Shown piece after piece: positions 13,480-27,045 of a stretch of DNA of 64,000 bases (positions are counted from its first letter, which is position 1; every line of letters starts with the position of its first letter). The DNA is from Lepidonotus clava (Eukaryota; Annelida; Polychaeta; Phyllodocida; Polynoidae), in the NCBI GenBank assembly GCA_936440205.1, contig OW387150.1, positions 12,250,152 to 12,314,151 on the forward strand. Reading direction: 5' to 3'. The notes under the pieces are model-generated. The model saw only the letters and a program-made list of their open reading frames with translations. It was not told where the DNA came from and ran no database searches. A program made the translations under genes and the position numbers.

Positions 13480-14460
13480 AAGTGGACTTACCCAGTTGGT
13501 GTTCTAGGTGGAATCCTTCGCACTGAGGGGGCGGGATGCTAAGGACAGGTGTGTCCTTCCTTTCCTCCACTCCTCCTGTCCTCCTCCAGGGGAACAGCCA
13601 GGTAAGGCAGGGGCAGGACTTCTCTCCAGGCGGTAGAGTCTCCTGCGGCTGCTGCTGCTGCTGCTGCTGCCTCCTCTCTTGCAGTGGCAGTGGCCGGTGG
13701 TGGGGAGAAGCAACCTGCAGGTACTTGCTGGAGAGGGGGAGGGGGGTGGGCCACCTGGCTAACGGGGTGGGAGGGGGTTCAGGTGAGGGTGGGAGGGGGT
13801 TAGGATAGGATGGGGTGGGAGTGGGGTAATGGATACGGTTCAGTCACTCCCTCCGTCCTTATGGTACAACCACTCTACAACTGGAGCTTGGAGGAGTGTG
13901 GTGTATGTGTGTGTGTGTGGGGGGGGGGGGGGGGGCAGGGGAAAAAGGGGTGGGGCCGGGGGGGGGGGGGGGGTCAGGGAGGATGATACTGTCAACTCCC
14001 CCCCATGGTGGGGGCAGCCAGGTAGATCTGATTTACAGGAAATAAAGGTAGGGGGTGGGGGAGGATTGAGGAGGGGGGATAATGGGACGGTGGGTGGGTT
14101 GGAGTGCATGGGAGGGTGGGGTGGGGGGAAGTAATATGAAGGGGAGGGGGGCATGGGTCCAACCAGGCCAGCAAGGTACAGCCTCTTCACACACACTATC
14201 CCTCCGCGGTGCCACGCTTGGCTAAGACCCCCCCCCCCCCCCTGAATCAACCCCCCCTCCCCTTAACCTCCTCCCTACCCCTTCCCCATCCCCACCTCCC
14301 TCTCTTCCTCCATACCTCCTCACAGGAACCACACGGCCACCTTTTTCACCACACCGCCATGGCCCCGTCGTCCGACCTGACCTCACCTGACCTGACACGC
14401 TTCAGTGGATCCAGTGCCAATCAGACCTGAACGATACCGACGCCAGGTATGGAGGGGGTG
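13480..14460. other. GC-rich island with G and C homopolymers
   Basis: This roughly 1-kb block is far more GC-rich than its surroundings. It has (CTG)7 at 13,649-13,670, G runs at 13,919-13,935 and 13,958-13,973, and a C run at 14,228-14,242. Splice-like signals are present. One is CTCTTGCAG at about 13,675-13,683, ahead of a short GC-rich block. The other is CCTCACAG near 14,320-14,327, ahead of CCGCCATGG, a near-ideal Kozak context, at about 14,356-14,364. That ATG opens only about 23 codons. It could be a promoter with untranslated exons, but I cannot assign a gene. Confidence 0.45.
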
Positions 14461-16609
14461 GGTGCTTGTTAAGGGGGGGGGGAGTTAATTACAGGTATAT
14501 AATTACAAGCAATCCGACCGGCAGGATCGAAAAGCGAAGGCCTGGACGGATTCACATATAGAATGGGCACAGATCGCTGTTCCATTTTAATGTCGTCATA
14601 TAAACGAATTGGAGGTGCAATAAGTTCATGGTCACAAGTCGAACACTATAGTATACGTAGAAGAAAACAACTATAAGTGTCAATTAACAAATCTATAACT
14701 GTAACAAAAAGTAGTTTCACGATTTCAAAATGCCTTGAAGAGGGATTGTTCGGTGTGTTTACTTTGAGTGACACACATATTCAATAAAAATGAGACAGTA
14801 ACCAAAATTCACCTGATTAACCTAATCGCTGAAATCAGTTATGAAGTGTGGCTCATTTTATTACAGACCTGGCAAGTGTTAAATGGGAGGATAGTTCGTA
14901 TTTTGTTTTTAAAATAACGCAATTAAAGTTTGGCAAGGTGTATCTCTGACGTTGCCCACACCCTACTGACGTCACGTCCGGTCAGGGTCAAAGGTTAAGC
15001 AGAAGGTCACTGGTTGTCGGTTTGTGGTTGTCGTGAATTGTCGCATACCTCAAGTTGCTTTTATTAAGGCACTTCCTCTCAGATATGGCCTAGGGCCAAC
15101 CACCATATAAATAGACCTTTCTAGGCATGAAAAGGGTGGGACCTGGTTCCTCACACAATAACGCTGACCTCAAGGTAGAGAATGTACGAGGTCGTTTGCA
15201 TAATGCTCATTATGAGGTATGACGATGTGTTAATAGATTAATGCTGGTTCTATGTATACCCCTCTATGATCATAATGTAATTTGTATATATGTTAAGGGA
15301 GTAGGATACCGTCTGGAATTCGGCAAAAGGTGGCAGGCCTACATAATCAATAGTATGGCCCGTCTAATACCTCTTTTCTGCTAGAGGCACTTACAATACA
15401 TATCACTCCTTTCAAATACCTTTACAGTGCTGACGTAGGAAATGATAGAAATCAACACAACGTCGTACAGGTGATATGAGGTTAGAGCAGAAACCAATTA
15501 TTAAAGAAAACGTTGACCATGAATTTGCAACCTGCTGTATTTTTAACCTTTCTATGTCGACATATTCTGAAATGATCAATGCAATATTTAAAATGAAATT
15601 AGATAAATATATCTAGAACTTGTGGGAGGAAGATGTGAAGCAAAAGTTTGATTCCCCCAATTTTGGAATTCTCAAGTTCAGTCCCTTATGGGTGTTTCCA
15701 GGCCATTTAAAAGGGTGTCCTTTACCTAGTACAAAATAGGTTCTTTAACTAGATGAAAACTACAAGGCTGATGCACCTTTTCCTTCTGTACAAAATTCAT
15801 GCATGGCGCTGGTCTTTCCTATCAATATCTTTTGTGAAAAACCGTGTTATTGTTAGAGATGCACGACTAGGTTATCTATAAATACAATCAAACGCAGTGA
15901 CTTAACTAATCGGGGTCCCCGCCCTAACTATGAGGTAACACGCAGTTCCTCAAGACACAAAACCAGGTGGTGTGATTCTTAGAATACTATAGAATAATAC
16001 AGTAAACCCGCCCTTACCGCTGCTCACTGAAAACAGACATTTTTATATGGTAATAGAAATAGTAATTCAAATGTATTCATGTGAAATAAAATCGTTTAAA
16101 TTTCATTTCGACTCTTCTGCTAGTTTTTATCAAACAATTTTGGGAGAGGGATTGTTCGGTGTTAAATGTAGATAGACTTAACTATTTAGGGAGGAAACAA
16201 TGTTTTATTCCGATAATTAGGCCCCAGATAATAGCCAACTGGTAACATGGAATTTGGAAGTATGTAATTGAAGGTTCCAAAGTATGCAGCTATGGGTGTT
16301 TGTTATGCTTACCATCGCCTCAAGAAGAAAACTGTTATTTTGGCTCATAAACGGGACCTATAAATACATATTATGTAATTACATGTATAGACAGTACTGA
16401 ACCAGTATCAATTGCTCTAGACTATGGTAACGGTACTATAGTGGGTACCAAAGAACTTCAGGAAGAATAGTTACACAGCGGTAGTCTATTTCGATTTTTA
16501 CCTAGGTGTTAAGATGAAAACCTTTGGTTTTGTCATAATTATTTGGCCTAGAGTTACAACTCATAGATAAAGAGGTCTGCTTCAGATTCTCTCAAAATAT
16601 CTACAGAAA

Positions 16610-16646
16610 CGGGGACGGATCCAACGGGCCTCTGGATCCGCCCCTG
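16610..16646. mobile_element. Collapsed GGGGCGGATCC foldback element
   Basis: CGGGGACGGATCC and the inverted CTGGATCCGCCCCTG lie only 9 bases apart. Both match the TIR of the larger elements at 30,614-30,834 and 45,195-45,353. This looks like an element that has lost its interior and kept both ends. Confidence 0.65.
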
Positions 16647-18649
16647 ACCAGATACTGACTCGGTGGTTGTAGGCCTAATCAAACCAGCAGTCAGACAATT
16701 GATTACATATACAGGTTTAAACAGGAAGAGATCAGTTCTGTTACAAAATGAAATCAAGTTCTTATATGCATAAAGTATTCCTCCATGGTTAGCTGCATAT
16801 TATAAAGCCATGCAAACAATGGTACTGCTAGTCAAAGGTCTTGACATCCATGCATGTATATACTATCATACAAAACTCCAAATCCCTGATTTGATGGAAA
16901 ATGTATTGGGTTGTTAAAAAGAGACTACCCAGATAAGTATTTTAGATGCCTACGTTTTTTACCCAATTGATCTTTCTCATGCCTTTATTATTTTTTTAAA
17001 GCCAAATAGATCTTTTGAACGCCAATTTGTTTTGCCCGAAGGAATGAGTTTTAAAAGCATTGCTCATTCCACTACACTAGTGTACTCCCATAAATGCTCA
17101 GAATGAATAATTGATCGATTGACTTAATTTTTGGCATGTGAAGTACGATAGATACTTCAGCCCTAAGGGATAGACATGAAAAATGGGAATCATATTAGGC
17201 TGATCAATGATTGTGGGTCGGTTCACTCTCAGTGTCACTTGGGCCGTGAGGGTCAATCAACCGTGTCATGTAACGCACTCGGCATTCACTCTCCCATGAA
17301 TAAATCACCTGGGTAACCTTTGTTTGTTTATTGACTTATGCCAAAATCTCACATTTCCATTTCCATTACTTACCTTGTAGGCCACGCCTGTTGTGTTGAT
17401 ATTGACACAATTATTTTTTGAATTGTGGTAACTCTATGATTCTCCAGAAAGAATATACATACATGATACATCCGAATTGTAGAAGAACATTCAACTCGAC
17501 GACAGAAATAAAATGAAGTGTTGACTTTATTATTCATATGATACATGTATATGAAATATATCCTAAAGTATCCCATTGATTTCTTTATTGTATACACTAT
17601 TCAATACATCAAATACAGTTTTACAGGGCTGAAAGAAAGCAATATCTTTCACACATATAATCTTACGTCAAAGTTAATTAACAAAACAGGTTTCAGTGAT
17701 TCATATATGCAAGACTATGCATATTTAATATATGTAAAGCCTAATGCCAATTAGTTCAAACTGTCCAATGCAAAATGATTAAAGGTTAACATGAATCTTA
17801 ACAATGTTCTTGCAACCTTTATTAGCCTCACAAATCTTTCATAAAAGGCCTAGTGCCATAATTATCAGACCATGTCTACATTGCAGTAAACTGGTGATGC
17901 TTAGACAGTGATTAATTGACATGACCTAGTTGGCAGTAGGGGTTTTAGATAACCCGTCGATGAAAAGCCTAAAGATTATGGAGCTTCCTTCATCGAATTC
18001 TGTTACAGTTGATATTGCATCTTTAATCTTTTAATCTCTTCTATAATCTTTCATATTCTAGTCTGAAATTAACTAATTCAGGAAACAAATCAGCTATGGC
18101 TATACTTGTTTAATGGTTTCAGGTGAAAGTTCTACTACATATTAGGCACCAGTTGGAAACAGAATAATATAGGCTGCATTCCACAGTCTTATCGACCGTT
18201 TTATATATTAAGGTGATAACATTTCTGTATTTACTTTGATTATTTCACTGTGCGAAATTTGACCATAATTAAATTTTGTAGATAGGGCCATTGAGATACA
18301 TCAAATGTAATGGAAATATGACCTTTACGAGGCTTCAATTTGACAAGACCTTAACATTAGTCTTTCAATTGACTTTTAAAATTAAGAAAAAGTCACCTTT
18401 ACAAGGCCTATCTATGACTTTTAATGATCTTAATGGCCCCATTTACAAAACTCAAAAGTCATCAAAAGTCTATTTTTGCACAGTGTTATATCTTTCAGCT
18501 GTACTGATTATCGAGGTGTGGACCCAGGATTATGTTTAAGAACCAGCAAAAGGGTTAGGGATACAGGCTTAGAACTTCGATGATATATATATTATCATCA
18601 TTAACGTGTATTTCCTCTTTGTGTGTGGTTTAAATCCCAAAAGAAAGAT

Positions 18650-18720
18650 GAATTAACTCAGTGGTACAGCACTGGTTTACTAAAACGTAAGTCTTGCGAT
18701 TCATAGCCTGGTAAACCAGA
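18650..18720 (+). other. Degraded tRNA-like remnant
   Basis: The string AACTCAGTGGTACAGCACTG resembles a tRNA A box and D arm. A B-box-like GCGATTCATAGCC follows about 45 bases later. No cloverleaf is intact, so this is either the head of an old tRNA-derived SINE or chance. Confidence 0.3.
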
Positions 18721-21700
18721 TGATGACCAGGGGTCATATTTTCATAACTGATTTTGGTGAGTAGGCTAATTATGTGACCTTTGATTAGTGTCTCATTCAA
18801 TTCTTTTTTGTCTGTCAATCAAAATAACCACACCTAACAATCCCTTTTTAATAATTATTATCTTGAAATTATATCCCGACGTATGGCAACAGATAGAATC
18901 AGGCATTAAGTGACACTAATCAGATTTCAGCTGATTAGCTGATCAGTTGATCTCCAAAACCAGTTATGAAGATATGGGTCCAGGTATGTTTTATGAATTT
19001 TACTCCTGTTGGTGCAGAAACGGTGGGTTTGAAGTACATAAAGTCCCTTGTACATAAAAAGAACCTTGATCACTTTCCTGATTTATATGAGCAGGGGACT
19101 ATAATCTCTACAATAGATGGTAGTAAACTATCCAAGGACAATATTGAAGACCGTATGAGCTGAATTTTAAGTGCCTGGTAAAAGGTTTGCACCAAAAAAA
19201 GAGAGAAAGGGGAATTGGACCCATTAAAAAAAACCATGATCCACATTCGACATCTAACCTCAGAATTCTATCTCAATAGGAGTTTTTCCATAACTATTAT
19301 TAGAGGTATGCGGTCTTGTACAGAAAACAAGGTTATTGATGGGTTGGTTATTGGGGTTTAATGCTGTAGAAACATCTAGGGTCATATCACAACAAGAACA
19401 AGGTTTTGACAATTCTGCCTTTGATGATTAAATCTATGGTATGATCAAATCTATGAGAAAACAAGGATTATACCCCTACACACTTACTGAGGCAGGTGTT
19501 CTTTGATATGCCTGGGCCCACAGACAGGGCCATAAACAGAAAAAGTGGGGATAGGTGGGCGGATAGGCTTACGATACATCCCCGTCGTTCACCGTCTGCT
19601 TTATAAAAAGAAAAGAAAAAAAAGACAACATGTTTTGGGATCAAGTTGGTTATCCACAAGTACACCACACGCTCGTGAACATGTGTGGTATTTCACAAGT
19701 TTGACAACGCCAGACCATGACGAATCGAATGCCAAAATATGTTGTCGTTGATTGATACAGTATACTTGTGTACTTTCGTAAAAACCCCTAGAGCAAAGTC
19801 GTATTCATTTATCAAATTTAATAACTAGAGACAACTGATACTTGACGACTACTCTTACCAATAGGGTAGAATAGTAAAATGTACTAAATTGTCGCTATGT
19901 TTTATGGTATGCAATGACAATAAACCCTGTACAATTTGTATCAAATTTGCTGTGGAAAACCTGCTTCATCATAATGGGAAAATGCATAAGTTCCAATTCC
20001 AATTCATTACTATAAGCATTATGATTAAAAGTGTTCTATACAATCCGTGTAAGAAAATTACCTATTTTTACGGTATCTCCCTCGTTGGAGACATTTTTCA
20101 GAGCGTGACGTAAACGTGCTCGTTTTTGTATGTGGATCAGGGGGTCCGTACCGGCCTGTACCTTGACTTAAAGATGCCCCTCCCCACATTACGTCTATCA
20201 ACGTTGGGTAACTGATCTTTGACATTGTTACGTACATTCTGGAGTAAATTTCTCAGGGTTATACTGCGTATATATATAGGAGTGATACTTATATCATATT
20301 ATGTAAACCTGAATAAAATAAGAATCTATACTAATAATTCCTATTTTTAGTTAGTATGTTTAACGTCGTGATACACCCCAGGCCTTGAAATGGTTTGCAG
20401 AGCTGTATAAATAAAAATGAGAACACCATTCCTACCCTTCTCCCACGAGTAGGCCACAAAAAGAGTAGGCATACTGAACATTGTATAATCCATCAGAACT
20501 AAAATAATGAAAATAACAGCAATTATTTGGTTTCCTTTTATCTCGGGTATGTCACATTTATCATGTTTGTAACAAAGCCCACCAAAAGAGTGCACATTTA
20601 TAATTTCCGACAAGCTGCATAGGGACAGAAATAGTTTACGGAGACTTGATCACTAGATCATTTCTTTCAATTCTTCTGTGTCAGTGGGTAAATGTATGAT
20701 AGAATTAATGAACCGTGCCATACTTTATGTACAACTTTGACTGGCTGAGATTGTGTTTGCACTTTGAAAACTATTCAATATTTTCGTTCAACTTTAACCT
20801 AGCTACCTAAGATACCTGAATAAGGAACATTGATAGTTGTCAACCGACAGAACCATGGCAAAGTCGATTAGCTTCTGTTTGCTGAACACTCTACGGTAAA
20901 AACTAATATTTGTCCAGACAACTGAGGGTGGATTTTATGTTACAAAATCCAATTCATTTGTAAACAGAAAATGATGTCAAGCTGTTTTCCTGCAAAAATG
21001 TTTATCTAGGTCCTTTTTTTTTGTCAATAAATTTGGATATATTTATGTTAATTTCTTTGAGTAAAATTGGGTGATTTAACAAATACACTTTTTAGTTGTC
21101 AGACTCGTTTACTAACGTCAAATAACATGTCCCAATAAAACAGTTTTTGAACATTTGTTTGATTATTGATTTCATCACAAATGTAGATTAATTTTAATCT
21201 AAATATGGAGATTATGTGTTAATTGCTTGTTTACACGAGAGTTACACAAGAGTATATACGTATTACGGTTATTTCGGTGTATGGTACATTAGATTCACAG
21301 AGCCTATGAATTCCCTCAATGCCGTGAAGTGAAACAGCAAACCCTAGAGACACGCTGTCTAAATTTAACTTCGACATAGAATGCTTGTCACGTTTTCCTT
21401 TACCTAAGGAAAAAGTCGAAGTAGTCGAGCATATAACCATATGATTATTTTAATATTTAAACACATTATTTTACATTGTATCTTATTATCTGTCCATTTC
21501 GGAGTAGATCTGCATAGATATTCATACAAAAGGAAATACGATACGTGAATATTGTATTTAAATATTTAGTAATTTATACCGCAACGTTTTTAGTTGATTT
21601 TGGCCTTTTCTTTTGTGACCGCAGTACTTGGCAAACTTAAACTAGTTTTAACACTGGCCAAGTCCGGGGACATCCCATTGACCCAAAAAAGCAGGGAAGT

Positions 21701-23795
21701 CAGTTTCACCTAATAATTCTGTCTTTCTTTAATTTTGAAGAACAACGGAAGATACAATACAATTTTCATAACTGTAAAGGTACGGGATCCAAATTGGCAT
21801 TATTATAATAACAATAATTGTCAGGGGCCACTTATGCAAGTACATAGCGCTACTTCCTGGAAATTACCCCTCGACACGGTTTCTTCCCAAGAATGTTGTT
21901 TTTACGGTTTGACGTAGATTCCCTGTTGGCCCGTATCTGACGGAGACTCCCCCTAGTGGACTTTTTATATACCACGACACACGACCTAGCTTGGTGTTTA
22001 CCAACAAAGACTCCACGTGAAAACGTCAACACAGGCTTTTTACCTCCCCAGCTGAGTCACTTCGTACAGGTTAAATGTACTTAGCTGGAAATAAAATAAC
22101 CTAATTGAGATGTAGTATGTGCCATAGTTTATCATTGACTTTTTAACGATTTTAATGACTCTCATTTGACAACTTCTCTAACATAGTCTATCATTTACTT
22201 GGTCTTTTGGAGTTTGACTTGAAAAGGTTAGTTAAGCATCATGTCTATAGTTTACACCTATATATACACCTAAATTGCGTAGCACTTGCGTCTCCAAACT
22301 GAAACTAGGGAGTGTTTCACAACCAAGTAGGAAAAAGATACCTTATGTGCGTTGCATTTGATAAATTATGATCACCTTTTACCGCTGTCGTAGCTATGTG
22401 AGTTTGGGGCTTACTTATGTGAGATTGCGGTATAGTTACAAGAGTTTCATTTTGCAACAGCATTTTCAAATTCCATATAGTTTCCGTAAGTAGACATAAA
22501 CCTTTAGTAGCTGCGGAGATTGTTATGAAACATCCAATGGAACCTAGATTTTGAGGAGGGGGTTTTAGCGAGTAGGTCTAACTACCCCTGTTTGTCTATC
22601 CCTGACAAGATACCTTTTGTCTTTGGGACTGCATTGTTTCTAAAACAAAGAGTCAACCAATGCTTATCCATATCCAAAGTTGCACAGTGTATCACGCATC
22701 GTGAATTATCACTGTGTAATTATCCAAAACATTTAGTATATGTGCCACCGGGAGACATCACAGGCCAAGCAAGTCCTTTGATTCTGCCAACAGAAAAAGG
22801 GAAACATATTTTTACGATCCTGAAAGAGAAGAATTATGGATGGCGCCATGGTATAGTTATAAATCCCCAAATGGAAACTACAAGTGCATTGTATTCATGC
22901 AGAGAGGCAGTCTATGGGGCTGAAACTTAATCGGATTCCAGCCGAAGGTGTGACGCTATGATAACATTGCAGCAATATCCTATTTCATCCTGGCTTGGTT
23001 ACTGCAATATTCTGGTTACTTTCTTCAACCCAAACTAAATTTTATGATAATGTTCTGTTTTGTTGTTGTTGATTTTTTGTTTGGGATTTACATTGATATA
23101 AACAAAAAATAACATTATGATTTGGTGAGGTCTTAATAACTTACCTCACTATAGAAATAATAGCTGTTTTAGATAAGTAAAAGATTGACCAAAAGAGTAT
23201 GGTCACAGTACGGGACTGTTTTAGTCAAACTTGGCTGGGATTTGACCTCCAATAATGCTTTTTTCCTCGATGCACGTTATTTGGTCCAAATACCTTGGAC
23301 TATTGGTAGGTCCCTTAGACAAGATCAGCAGCACTGAAATACCCCATGTCACCTCTCGATGACAGGATGTAAGTGGTTCTTGTTGTGGGATTCATCAAGA
23401 TCAATGCCTTTAAACTTGAGTGGATCACCACCAACCAGTAAGAAGGGACACTTTTATATGCTCCAGGACCAGGCTAATCTGACGGTTAAAATATTGAATC
23501 GATAGTAACAGTTTAAAATGAGCAGCAATCTTCAAATTCATGTATCTCCATTTTTATTGAGGAGGAGAGGTTCTTTCCTGGGATACTGGTTACCGCCATA
23601 GTTTATCATTGTACCACGCCAAGAACTTTACAGAGAAGCTTAAGGTTCTCCTTCTCATTATGTTTGTGCTTCCCTTGTCTAGAATCGTAATTGTAAAACT
23701 ATAATATATACCCTGGATCTAACAGCTCTTTGATCACTGTCCAAGGCTTTGTTAGAATTAATACAGGATAAGGTTCCTTCGGACACTGTTAGAAG

Positions 23796-24760
23796 ACCCA
23801 CTTGGTATCGTTTGAAGTCCCATTGGTTATCATTTGTGGACTCATCATGTCAGGTCCAATATTTTCTGTCCCTAAGTAATTGCTGGAATTCCCACTCGTC
23901 TAACTGGTTCTTTCATATTTAGATCCCGCTAGTTTTTCTCGGCCCCATTGGATAAATACTGTTAACAGAACTGTTTATCATTATTAGCGGTTCAGCGCAC
24001 AATGATCATCATAATGTATGAGGTTTCATTGGATAAACATTGAGCTCCCATTGAATAAACATTATTTGAGATTCCAATGGATAAATATTATTTCAGTTCC
24101 ATATCTGTGGTCCCATTGGCTAAACATTGTTTGAGGTCCCATTAGATGAATAATGTGTGAGGTCCTATTGGGTAAATATAATTTGAGGTTCCATATTTGC
24201 AGTCCCATTGGCTAAACATTGTCTGATTGATAGATATTCTTTGAGTCCCCACTGAACTGCTCAAAGACTAGTGTGGGTGGGCTAGTAGTCTGACCTGGGC
24301 CTGTATAACTGGGTTTAAAATATAAATCAACGATGCGAAACGCTTCAGTTTGAGTTCACGCCACTTACTCTTTGAAAGCCTTACGATTATTGATTCAGGT
24401 CCCATTTGATAACTACTGTAAGAGGTTCGAATTCATGTAGTACATGATCTTCCCGGTCGGAGTTGACAGCACAATATATCATATAGAAAGTAATAGATAA
24501 AGGGTAATAAAGAGAATGAACCCTATTTTGGACTTGCGGGATAAATATCATTTGCGGTCCTATTGGATAAATATTCTTGAAGTCACATAGTTAAACTTTT
24601 TTGAGGGTTCCTTTAAATTTGTATAAACATTGTTTGAGGTACATTTGGATAAGTACTCTTTGAGGTCCCACTGAATAAACATTATGTGGGGTCCCATTGG
24701 AAAAATATTGCTTGGGGTCCTACTGAGCTGCTCAAAGACCAGTCTGGGTAAGTTGGTAGT
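23796..24760. repeat. Degenerate ~31-bp tandem repeat with higher-order duplication
   Basis: Many imperfect units close to TGAGGTCCCATTGGATAAAC occur between 23,796 and 24,235 and again between 24,530 and 24,720. A longer block beginning GCTCAAAGACTAG at about 24,257 recurs as GCTCAAAGACCAG at about 24,730. This shows that a segment of about 470 bp containing the small repeats was itself duplicated. Confidence 0.75.
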
Positions 24761-26394
24761 CTGACCTCAGCCTGGAGGTCTCAGGCTGTATATCTGGGTA
24801 TAAATATAAGTCGACCATGTGATTGACTTTGAGCCCGGGTGGCCTCATCCCCACACACATTACGTGTATGTTTACCCCTCCATAGGGGTCAGTGGCGAAG
24901 GGCAGGGTAGGTCTTCAGTCTGACCACTCTCCAAACATATATCTGTCTACTCATTATCACTCCTATGGTTTACCTATGGCTTTATTAAGGGAGACTGTGC
25001 TTGGGGGATAGTAGTTTCTATCAGTCTTTCTCTCCAGGGGATCTTGAATGGCTACCAAATATTGTTTTAGCGATTGAGATGTAAACGGTTGTGGTTTGAT
25101 GGCATTGGTTATTAATTATCCTAATTATCTTCATTAACTAGTAAATGTTTTGTATCTGGTTAAGCACTGAGATAATTCTTGATAGGAAAGTCTTAGGTGC
25201 CCTTTAGACAGACTAATGAATGAGTACAACATTCCTTCATGCCAGGAACATAAAATCACACTAATCGATGTATGTACGTTTCCACGTGTTCCTGATTATT
25301 ATCACTAGTCTTCTTAACGGAGCTGTTCGTTATGCCTTATGTAATTCTTGACATCTTGAAAAAAAAAACGTATGAAGCAGACCTGAAAGAAAGTTTGGAT
25401 GAAAGTAAATGGTGCATGACATTTTGTTTTGAATGTTTGGTTGATCCTATGCACTGATATGTGGTACTATTATATTTAATTACCCATCAACATGACACGA
25501 GATGTTTATTTAGTCATATTATTGGCATATCTATGTAGTAAACAACAACAGATAAATGGAGAACGTAGAAAATGAAGAATTCAGAAATAATCCGGAGATA
25601 AGGCGTCAAGGATCCTTCAAGACATGCAACAAGGCGCAGAAAGGGATGCATTTACACGGAGAAGACAGAACGATATATATGAGTATGCATACCTAAAACG
25701 TCAGAGACGGTTACATTGGGGCTCTTAGAACTACCCCAACCTGTTTACCTAAGCTCTAAGAGTGTTTCATGAGGATAAATTATGTTTTAACAAGTGAGAC
25801 ATACACTTGATATTTGATACACCCCCCAGACATTTCAATTGTTTCATTGTTATTATATCCTAATCTATATTGGCATATTGCTAGGGATATTCATATAGCT
25901 CTGATCTAGAATATATTCAAAACGAGGAAAATGTCAAAGGAAATGGATAGATGTGAAGTGATAGACTAAACATCAGAATGCATGTATTAGTATGAGAAGA
26001 AACGGCAGGGGACGTCTGAGGGTTGCCGACCAACCCAGAGGGGATTATCGTGGATAATGCAAAGGACAATGCCGAAGGTTTTTCTATATTTTACCATTCA
26101 AACAATATTCAAAATATGTTGAAAATACTGAAAACAAGGAGCAGCACATACAGTCTGTTAATACCCACCTTCCGCTTTAATGCATTAGTCATCATGTCGT
26201 GTGGGGGTAAATAACTAAAAAGAAGGCGATTTAATACAGTTTGAGGGAAACTAAGAGATTTTTGTAAAGGTCATAAACAGCTGATAAAAGAAACAGCTGA
26301 TAAAAGAAAAAGAAAAAGAGTAAACTTGCGTTAAAAGGGGCAGAAGATGAGCATTGCACTGAACATCCTGTAACACCGGACTGTACCCGGCAGT
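24761..26394. other. Non-coding, no gene seen
   Basis: This is AT-rich sequence upstream of the gene at 27,046. A short direct repeat of AAACAGCTGATAAAAG lies at about 26,276-26,308. Confidence 0.5.
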
Positions 26395-26641
26395 CCTGGC
26401 TGATCACCAGCTGTACCAGCCGGAGACCAGCAGGTTTATTTCTGCCTCCAGACTGAAGAGCACTAGGTCTCCCCCCCCCCTCCCCCCCTCACCAAGGGTG
26501 GCCGTAGAGCAATGCCACCACCCGCACCACCTCCGGGCCACCACTTCAGGCCACCATCCCACACCACCATCGCCATCTCCATCCCTCACACCCTGAGAGT
26601 CAGTTGGTCAGCTCACACCGTCCAGACAAGTTCACTGACAA
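26395..26641 (+). other. Candidate 5' untranslated exon of the 27-kb gene
   Basis: This GC-rich block ends in GACAA|GTAAGA, a good splice donor at 26,642. About 380 bases further on is the acceptor CCCTTTTCAG (27,011-27,020), which opens the exon carrying the next gene's start codon. The first part includes a C-run. The exon start is not defined by the sequence. Its assignment as a leader exon rests on the paired splice sites and the distance. Confidence 0.45.
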
Positions 26642-27045
26642 GTAAGAAGTTTGTATCCCATATTCCGATCTGTCATGTGAAGGTATTTAGAGAAGGGTTC
26701 TGTTAAACGCAATGGGATATTCATCGATGTTTGATGATCAGTTTACCCTTTGTAATTCGGTTCCAGATTGTATTAAGATAGTACATGAATTCTTTCTTCT
26801 CTTTATCATTTTATCTAGCATTTGACCTCCAAGACGAAATACTACACAACAAAATTAATAGTAGATGTAGGCAAATCAAAGTTATCCAAGATGTGCATAG
26901 ATATACAGGCAGGTGTATTATGTGGTACTAAAATGGTATTCCGCAGCAACTGATGTGTTTCTAAGGACTCCTGGCCGTTGGAAGTTTAACAAAAAGCAAA
27001 ATTGTTAATTCCCTTTTCAGATTATAAAGTAAACTTCATCCCAAA

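Larger units (their letters stand above)
14461..23795. other. Long intergenic stretch without supported genes
   Basis: This is AT-rich DNA with many short open frames, none with convincing splice sites or family resemblance. A CRE-like TGACGTCA (about 14,967) lies next to GGGTCAAAGGTTA (about 14,985), which resembles a DR1 nuclear-receptor site. A collapsed foldback element (16,610-16,646) and a tRNA-like remnant (18,650-18,720) lie inside and are listed separately. Confidence 0.5.

Noticed and set aside
13840-14250. 136-codon minus-strand poly-proline open frame
   Set aside because: It is produced by the G runs of the plus strand and has no domain or splice context.
22592-22930. 112-codon plus-strand open frame
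   Set aside because: It has a non-ATG start, no splice signals and no recognisable motif, so it is treated as chance.
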